Origin: Acanthococcus lagerstroemiae
Lineage: Eukaryota > Arthropoda > Insecta > Hemiptera > Eriococcidae
DNA length: 64,000 nucleotides
Direction: 5' to 3'
Assembly: GCA_031841125.1 (NCBI GenBank)
Contig: CM063114.1
Location: 496,001 to 560,000, forward strand
The notes under the pieces are model-generated. The model had not been told where the DNA came from, did not search any database, and saw nothing but the letters and a program-made list of their open reading frames with translations. This document shows, piece by piece, positions 59,701 through 64,000 of this stretch. The position numbers and the translations under genes are program-made. Position 1 is the stretch's first letter; the number at the start of each line of letters is the position of its first letter.

Positions 59701-60812
59701 ACCCTAAGACGAAGCGAGCAATTTTATACATTCTTTTACTCGCTCACATTTTATGGTGATGGTAGAACAATTATTAGTTTTAGCGACTGTGTCCGCATAA
59801 GTGCGCAATTTTAAATGAATTTGCTACTCTTCGAGATCTTACTCTTTCGCCTAACTAACGGTCTCGTGTCACGTGTACACATACGAATATATACCTACAC
59901 GCTGCACTGGGTTTACCTCTTCGCGCTTCACACTCTTCAAGAATACCAACTACCGAATACAGAGATACAGACCTACTGGCTACTACCCACCTGCCGACCT
60001 CCTCAATTCAGTAGGATAACCGCAAGCAGATCGCACAAGGAAATCAAATTAAGAAGTTGCTTATTGTAATAGCTTCGAATAATAATTCTAATCGTCAACT
60101 TTTCATCGCACAGCATCTGACTTTTCGCGTCTCCAAAGGACCACTGTCGATTCTGGTTGAGAAACCGGCGACGAGTCGTACTCGGAGTCCAGCCCCGGTA
60201 AAATATTTACCGATTTCGTCTTCTCTCCTTATCCCCACCCCCTCCAGCCGGTGTTCTAAGTTCTCGTTTTAACGTAACAAAGCCGCTTCAACAAATATAT
60301 ATTAATAGCACAAGGCGGAGGGTACATCGTATGGTCGCGAATAATGCTACCGAGAGTAAGTCGAAAAAAAGACGGAACTCGCAAAAACTAAGTACCTAAT
60401 ACCTATGGTAATTATTAATAGGTACTCGTACTTTCTCGGAAGATTCGTGTTGAAGCGTATTTTAAGACGCCGCCGCAATCGCTTATCAAAACTGTGTTAA
60501 GCGGTGCCAGGGCTACATATACGAGTAAGTATTAGGACCTCACGCTCACGCCGTTGTGACTCCTTAAGGTTCTGTCAATATTCGGTAAGACTCAGTCGAG
60601 ACTCCGAATGCTGGTAAAGGCGGTAGACTGGTGGTAGAGAGATTCAGACTCTCAAATCGGCGGCGCGGCGGCGTCCGGCGCTGGGATCCTCAGGTTGGGA
60701 GATAGTTGAACATACTCATTCAAGCATTTTCTAAATATCTTTTTCTTTAATATCAACCAAATCTAAATCGATGTGTTTGACTTTTTGAATTCATTGTTAT
60801 TATCACTATACG

Positions 60813-60846
<34 letters not shown>

Positions 60847-63800
60847 TTTTTTTGTAAAGGACAGTCGTGTTCATGTAGCTATAAGGTATAGTACGTAGTA
60901 GGAGCAGAAATAATATTTAATAACGACGATAATCGTAATAATAATACCTATACATAAAATCAAAAGAAGGAATCGTAAGGTGGCGCGATTTGGCGTCTCC
61001 GCGACCGGAAAAAAAGAAGAAAAATGCGCCATTTTATGCGCGCCGAGTTGTCCCATTGAATGGCTTTTCTCATGTGCCCCCTTCGTCCGCTTTCTTCGGT
61101 GTCGGTGGCAGCGGCGACGGCGACGACATTTGAACGAGGACATTTCGGTAGAAACCCTTCTGAAATGCGCGCATTTCGTCGATTGTTAGAATTTGGTATA
61201 ATAAGAGCAACCCCAAATAGATCCGCCGAACCCTTACTGCTTGCATGCAAAAACGGGGTAGAAGCGAAAGACGAAACTCGAAAACTGTGTGACTGTGACT
61301 GCGACTTAATGCAGAGAATCGCTAGAATGAAAGTGATCCGAACGAATCTCGTGGCAATAATAATAATTATTGTCGCATGCACCGCACCGGGCGTCCACAA
61401 AAAAATAGAAAACGCAGTTAACTTACTCGTTCTACGTGTACTCGTATGTATTTTATAACTCAATACTACTCGTTACTCGTACTCGTACTTACTCTTTTTT
61501 TCTTTTCTTTTCTTTTCTTTTATTCGTTAGTAGAACACTCGTTCTCGTTTATATTCCACATTTGTATTTGTAATCCAGTCAGTCTATAGGCGACGGATGA
61601 AAAAGAAAATACGAATAGTTCGTAGCTCCTCCATCCTTCCATACCTCATCACCCCCCCCCCCACACACACACAAAAAAAAAGAAAGAAAAACGTGCGCGC
61701 AAAATTAGCGAATTAAAAAATGCCTCTCTCTTTCGACGAATTTTAAAACTGCGCTACCGGAGACAAAGACCCTGGGGGGAGAGGAGATGGATTTATCGTG
61801 TACGTGTGCTCAAAGAGTTTACTTTTTCGTTTCGAGAGCCGTTCCCAACTTCTCTTCTTATAGATTCAGAAATTTAAAAAAAAAAAAAAACAAACAAGGG
61901 CAGGGCGTTACAATGTTACGACTTCCAGAACTCTTTCGGATACACCGCATTTGTACTATTTTGAAAATTCGGAACTGACATTCACTAAAAATCACAGACG
62001 TAGCGTAACTAGACATCACCATCTTGATGGAGCTCTCAACTTTCATACGAGTACAAATTTTTCTTCTTTCATTTTTCGGAACTCTGGACACAAGAGACTG
62101 ACAGGGGAATTACAGTTCGGGTAAGAGAAAGCTTCTTATACGCTCAATCGACTCACCTTCTTTATCTCTGTCTCCTCCTCCTCCTCCTCCTCTCGTTTTT
62201 CCAGCCGCACGCGCAAGTTATACTTTATCAAGACAAAAAGCTTTGTACAGATGTACACACGCGTTATCTGACCTCGCGAAAACATTTTTTTACCAATTTA
62301 ATTGGGAATGCGACCAAAGGCGCATTCAAATTAATGATCTCTGTCGGTTTGTTTCGCTATTTTTTTTCTTATATTCGTATTCTTATTTTAGCAAGCGTAG
62401 TGTACGAACTAAATCACAGGATGGGCAACTCGCAGATCTAACGATTTCGAAGTCAATATAATATTTTCTAGCGATACGTTAAAAAGTACCTATATTAGAT
62501 CTTAATACTTGCTGGTTGTGAAAAATCAATTCTAAGAGCATAATTTGGTCAGATTCGACGGTTTGAATTTGTAAAAATTTGAATATCGACCTCAAAATAC
62601 AGGTGAAACACTATCGAATGACTAGCGGTTTGCGATTTAAGACAATTTTGCGATTTGAGTCGAATTCCAAGTGATGTTGTCGACTCCAGGTCATCGTGTT
62701 AGCCACTGAAAAAGTTTCTCTCTCATATGTATAAATGGTCGGCGTTTTCGTACGCGGAAAATAATGAAAATCAAACAAATTAGTTACGCGTCGAAAAGGG
62801 CGAAAAGCGAATTTTCTCGTCTCAGTGTCAGTGAATGACGGCGGCGGCGCGGCGAATTGACAGATGTTTCCTACACGGGTTGACCACCATCCTTGTGCTG
62901 CCCAGCAGGGTAGCGACCAGGGAGGATACCTACTCGTATATGATCCGCCGTATTCAACTCAACTCGTAGGTTCTTCTTACATAATATCTAAGTGTAAGCC
63001 TCGACCATACGAGTACAACACATATACATAGGTACTGCACGTGTATTATGTAGGATACATAATACTCTTATAAGATATACCAATACCAATACTCGTACAT
63101 ATGTGGTAGAGGGTAGACATTAGACATTCGACAATAATTGTGTGCGCGCCACGCTGGTAATAATCTTCTGTCGAGTTACGTATAATGTTGTCAATAATAT
63201 TGACGGGTGGTCTTTGCGCGATACTTAATCGTTTACTTGGCGTACACTTTACCCCCAAGTACAAGTATAGCGTAGGCATATAATGTACAGGTAGTATAAA
63301 ATCTAAGAGTACCTACTACCTACCTAAGTTGTACGCTGTAAGTTCATTTTCTCAGCTGTCGCCAAACTGACTCGGACTCGGGTATCTCCGAGGTCGTCAC
63401 TGTGATTACGTGTTAGACCAACCGTAATTTCAAACACAAATGCTGGTCCCAACACGCATACTATTCTGTAGGGTGGGTGAATCTCCGAATAACCTGAAAA
63501 TTCCCTCGCCTGATTTTAAAATTTTCAACCTTCTCATTTCAATTTTTTTCTGGTGGAATACATGGTAGATATGTAAGTGAACACATTGTATACAAGGTTG
63601 GTTCTACAAGAAACGTTCTACATGCGGCGGGGTGGGGTGCGGGGAGAACAGGACATTAAAATATTTTAATGGTCCAGGGTTACCAGAATGAAGATCAACA
63701 AGTGATACAACTGAGGTCCGAGGATTTCATCATTATTAATAAAGTCATCGGCGTTAGAAAGTGCAAAGAAAACAACGTTATTCCATTGTAGTATCATCTC

Positions 63801-64000
63801 TTCCATCGCAGTATTCTTCAAAATTATCATGGGGAGGAAAAATCGTGTACTACGATAGAAAATTTCAGCTTTTCCCATTCAGAAGAGAATAAAACTGGTC
63901 ACCATGCAGAAATGGAATACAGCAGCATCAAAAACAGCATTACCTACCTGACGTAAAGAAGTTGAAGTCAATTTTTTTTGGACTTCAGCCTCCCGGCGTA
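36619..64000 (-). CDS. Fas1: Fasciclin-1 orthologue, 12 exons in window, 5' partial
   Basis: A GPI-anchored homophilic adhesion protein of the neuronal and epithelial surface in insects. Twelve exons join in one uninterrupted frame (628 codons before the stop), close to the full length of fly Fas1. Four FAS1 repeats are recognisable by their second-half H-box: VLHVVDEVL, VVHLIKQPL, VIHIIDRVL and IIHVIDKVL. Their first halves contain TLFAPQNVGF, TYLIPIDDSL, TLFIPSNAAW and TYFVPRDAAW. The C-terminus FGFQALLFVLPLGTMVLYH is a typical GPI-attachment tail. The signal peptide exon must lie beyond 64000; the leftmost-coding exon reads AEVQKKLTSTSLRQ. Introns of up to 4.6 kb hold Helitrons, retrotransposon relics and MITEs. 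I assign the gene by domain number, order and similarity of every exon to insect Fas1. Confidence 0.93.
37665..38630 (+). pseudogene. Non-LTR retrotransposon reverse transcriptase, 3' part (CR1/Jockey type)
   Basis: Starts within the RT palm (SGVPQGSNLGPYLFLLYIND), continues through motif C LLYADDLKLF, then shifts frame near 37905. It runs on as a 229-codon frame with VRDLGVILDQKLKF, SLVRSHIDYAMNVWNP and ERIQKRFLKFLYYK to a stop at 38627-38629. The endonuclease and fingers are missing, which is normal 5' truncation. It is inserted antisense in the Fas1 intron between exons 11 and 12 and is inactive. Confidence 0.88.
38704..38852 (+). repeat. Retrotransposon 3' end: (ATT)n and (AAAT)n tail
   Basis: An ATT microsatellite at 38704-38764, 70 bp of unique 3' UTR, then AAATAAATAAATAAAT, a likely target-primed tail. 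Confidence 0.7.
38851..39107. mobile_element. MITE with 30-bp inverted ends
   Basis: AATTGGACGCTATTCAGCAA at the left; the complement at the right differs at about two of the first 30 bases (ends GATAGCGTCCAATT). 257 bp, no gene. It abuts the tail of the retrotransposon. Confidence 0.75.
39302..39708. mobile_element. MITE-like element with TTCGGACCTAGCAGCG ends
   Basis: Exact 16-bp inverted ends at 39302-39317 and 39693-39708; 407 bp. The target duplication is unclear. An 81-codon frame inside is not credible as a gene. Confidence 0.65.
39876..39906 (+). repeat. Poly-A tract
   Basis: GAATGAAAAAAA... about 26 A, possibly the tail of an unrecognised retrosequence. Confidence 0.6.
40283..40412 (-). 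CDS. Fas1: Fas1 window exon 11 (FAS1-4, middle)
   Basis: Acceptor TTTTCGTGCAG; ILEKHLVEDRNFTMADLKRM and SGSLNIKIGDNN; donor GTAATG in phase 1. Confidence 0.9.
40723..42247 (-). mobile_element. Non-autonomous Helitron copy 1 (1,525 bp)
   Basis: Read on the minus strand it starts TCTCTCTATATACTAAAAAA after A and ends with the hairpin GGGGGCGAAGCCCCCTAG before T. These are the canonical Helitron 5'-TC end, 3' hairpin plus CTRR end, and A/T insertion without duplication. It sits in an (AAT)n tract of the Fas1 intron between exons 10 and 11. The interior is extremely pyrimidine-rich and keeps long spurious Pro/Ser frames. No Rep/helicase. Confidence 0.8.
42535..42688 (-). CDS. Fas1: Fas1 window exon 10 (FAS1-4, first half)
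   Basis: Acceptor CTTACACTAG; FNDRLDDITKNYTYFVPRDA then AWKLFNVQYPSLYNAL; donor GTATGT in phase 0. Confidence 0.9.
43967..44178 (-). CDS. Fas1: Fas1 window exon 9 (FAS1-3, second half)
   Basis: Acceptor TTGGTTTCAG; NYTLTVEGGGVNATVLHQDI then GVIHIIDRVLGIP; donor GTAATT in phase 2. Confidence 0.92.
44640..44975 (-). pseudogene. Retrotransposon ORF2 C-terminal fragment (Cys-His motif)
   Basis: The minus strand reads CGYCGEHQEETSFHIVCQCP with following IRREALGL, the CxxC...H...C tail after RNase H in Jockey/R1-like elements. No RT part adjoins it in frame. It is a fragment in the Fas1 intron between exons 8 and 9. Confidence 0.7.
44995..46700 (-). pseudogene. RTE reverse transcriptase relic
   Basis: Pieces in changing frames: the connector KRPDAWKNQRWMTDEMMQMI (46335-46544); RT motif C IGSMSCADDKVIIAETAQQL (45301-45489); then MKVNASKSKVMRIQK and the tail MKNWNNGRIPLEDIM. 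Many frameshifts. It encodes no functional enzyme. Confidence 0.75.
46910..47559 (-). pseudogene. RTE endonuclease domain relic
   Basis: Two overlapping frames hold CRIVAMWNVRTRYQAGKIEN, then ILGMTETRLPGYG, GVGILMKKEL and NLIQVYAPMCDAADD with FVMSDFNAN. These are the AP-endonuclease (exonuclease-endonuclease-phosphatase) motifs of RTE elements. A frameshift near 47340-47400 separates them. Downstream the fold continues (NQIDYILVNERYKN, TDHVMLCSCKV) at 46701-46913. Confidence 0.8.
48616..48858 (-). CDS. Fas1: Fas1 window exon 8 (FAS1-3, first half)
   Basis: Acceptor TACTTTCTAG; LNSLQGITLFIPSNAAWKDL and NILDLHLVSEKLP; donor GTAAGT in phase 0; 81 codons. Confidence 0.92.
48966..49129 (-). CDS. 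Fas1: Fas1 window exon 7 (FAS1-2, end)
   Basis: Acceptor TTTATTTTAG; YVRSNTVVGDIIHPAGAVLS then NGVVHLIKQPLMIIDKTV; donor GTAAAA in phase 0. Confidence 0.92.
49900..50900. repeat. Inverted GGGCGC-rich clusters flanking the Harbinger MITE
   Basis: Left cluster 49910-50005 (TTTGGGCGCGTAAAACTGGG, GGGCGCAGAAG, GGGCGCGGC). Right cluster 50808-50890 in complement (GCGCCCAGTTTTATGCGCCC). They probably are the subterminal regions of an older non-autonomous element into which the MITE inserted. Its exact ends were not found. Confidence 0.5.
50246..50598. mobile_element. PIF/Harbinger-type MITE (353 bp)
   Basis: TGCGGCGGCCACACCAAGAG at the left, complement at the right, flanked by TAA at 50243-50245 and 50599-50601. 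The 3-bp TAA duplication is the PIF/Harbinger signature. Internal mirrored TGGACGTAGCG words make it a strong fold-back. Confidence 0.85.
52102..52649. mobile_element. hAT-type MITE (548 bp)
   Basis: Inverted ends TAGAGCTCGGATTTTTATG / CATGAAAATCCGAGCTCTA flanked by exact 8-bp GTAATAAC at 52094-52101 and 52650-52657. TGCATATTTT words recur just inside both ends, linking it to the 30251-31220 element. Confidence 0.88.
53590..53773 (-). CDS. Fas1: Fas1 window exon 6 (FAS1-2, middle)
   Basis: Acceptor TTTTATTTCAG; KVIDAHVIYGNALFLNPTPE matches the 'vidgHvi' block of FAS1 domain 2; donor GTGAGA in phase 1. Confidence 0.9.
54129..54225 (-). CDS. Fas1: Fas1 window exon 5 (FAS1-2, first half)
   Basis: Acceptor CTTATTTCCAG; KFASRVQPMNRTENFRNSGP then NTYLIPIDDSLL; donor GTTAGT in phase 0. 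Shortest complete exon. Confidence 0.85.
54863..54993 (-). CDS. Fas1: Fas1 window exon 4 (FAS1-1 H-box and linker)
   Basis: Acceptor TTGTCTTTAG; VLHVVDEVLQHLRLKV. The donor was set at GAG|GTTCGT in phase 2, because the nearer GTGAGG would put TAA in frame in the next exon. Confidence 0.82.
55811..58332 (-). mobile_element. Non-autonomous Helitron copy 2 (2,522 bp)
   Basis: Same family and ends as copy 1 (minus strand: TCTCTCTATATAC at 58332; GGGGGCAAAGCCCCCTAG at 55811, then T). The first 1.3 kb is colinear with copy 1. It then carries two or three extra tandem partial copies of the 5' part (ATTATGTCGGTTATGTCTTA near 57255, 57990 and 58160), explaining its greater length. Pro-rich frames inside are compositional artefacts. 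It lies in the Fas1 intron between exons 3 and 4. Confidence 0.8.
58395..58765 (-). mobile_element. tRNA-derived SINE
   Basis: The minus strand opens with a tRNA-like head: TTGCCGAGTGGATGGCGCG resembles box A, and TCCGGAGATCCCGGGTCAAG carries a degenerate box B. A GC-rich body of about 280 bp follows. The head resembles a class II (Ser/Leu-like) tRNA. No intact tRNA cloverleaf, so it is not a tRNA gene. Confidence 0.55.
58971..59143 (-). CDS. Fas1: Fas1 window exon 3 (FAS1-1, second half)
   Basis: Acceptor CCTCTGCAG; NNIYVNNARIIPECSAVISH is the conserved strand and loop before the H-box; donor AAG|GTTGGT in phase 0. Confidence 0.9.
59418..59559 (-). CDS. Fas1: Fas1 window exon 2 (FAS1-1, first half)
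   Basis: Acceptor AAATTTTGCAG; IYGMIERSEVNSFYLKKTGV then TLFAPQNVGFQKYKS and LLSYHI; donor GTGAGTG in phase 1. Confidence 0.9.
59560..63947 (-). other. Fas1 intron 1 (within window)
   Basis: About 4.4 kb. Contains (ATT)n near 60808-60845, (TTTTC)n near 61497-61520, a CT/CCT-rich tract near 62170 and otherwise no recognised element. A FAS1-like open stretch at 63684-63849 does not fit the splice phase (see rejected items). Confidence 0.55.
63948..64000 (-). CDS. Fas1: Fas1 window exon 1 (partial)
   Basis: Open to the window edge (REAEVQKKLTSTSLRQ). Donor CAG|GTAGGT in phase 0, matching the phase 0 acceptor of the next exon. It corresponds to the linker before FAS1 domain 1. Confidence 0.6.

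Noticed and set aside
63684..63849. Minus-strand stretch resembling the first half of a FAS1 domain (EEMILQWNNVVFFALSNADD)
   Set aside because: It has a TAG acceptor and a GTAACC donor, but its phase does not fit between window exons 1 and 2, which join exactly without it. Probably chance or an old duplicate.

Overview
The window is eukaryotic nuclear DNA from an insect, probably a hemipteran. The evidence is two spliced insect genes (a four-domain Fasciclin-1 homologue and a Takeout/JHBP-family gene), very small exons in large introns, a 281-bp satellite, many small inverted-repeat transposons, Helitrons, non-LTR retrotransposon relics and frequent GTAGGTACCTAC-type low-complexity DNA. The order-level assignment is inference from sequence texture.

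Left part (1-24 kb). A 281-bp satellite occupies 1-2988 and 16702-18560. A complete 13.7-kb self-replicating-type DNA element sits in it at 2989-16695. This element has 255-bp terminal inverted repeats with no mismatch I could see, AGT...ACT ends and an exact CAAATC 6-bp target duplication. These are the hallmarks of Maverick/Polinton elements. It encodes a 1429-aa protein-primed family B DNA polymerase with an internal endonuclease VII-like His-Me domain, a zinc-finger protein, a coiled-coil protein and three small proteins. I see no integrase, capsid, packaging ATPase or protease. Its right third is different: a fully open, four-exon, spliced 217-aa gene with no family I recognise, and two short RNAs 715 bp apart whose paired stems and pseudoknot match the twister self-cleaving ribozyme architecture, with compensatory changes between the copies. 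A 396-bp hAT-type MITE has jumped into one of its small zinc-ribbon genes. From 18.5 to 24 kb the DNA is a mosaic of older inverted satellite copies, fold-back repeats, a 965-bp TA-flanked element and a decayed pogo/Tigger transposon.

Middle part (25-36 kb). A three-exon Takeout/JHBP-like secreted-protein gene lies on the minus strand (25072-28330). It is followed by an intergenic stretch with several MITEs, including two inverted copies of one hAT-type MITE, each with a perfect 8-bp target duplication.

Right part (36.6-64 kb). One gene, the Fasciclin-1 orthologue, fills the rest on the minus strand. Twelve exons were resolved at base level. They join in one open frame of 628 codons, covering four FAS1 domains and a hydrophobic GPI-signal tail. 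The signal-peptide exon lies beyond the window. Its introns hold a CR1/Jockey-type 3' fragment, two Helitrons, an RTE-type retrotransposon relic, a tRNA-derived SINE and several MITEs.

All splice sites were chosen by eye from reading-frame phase and GT/AG context.
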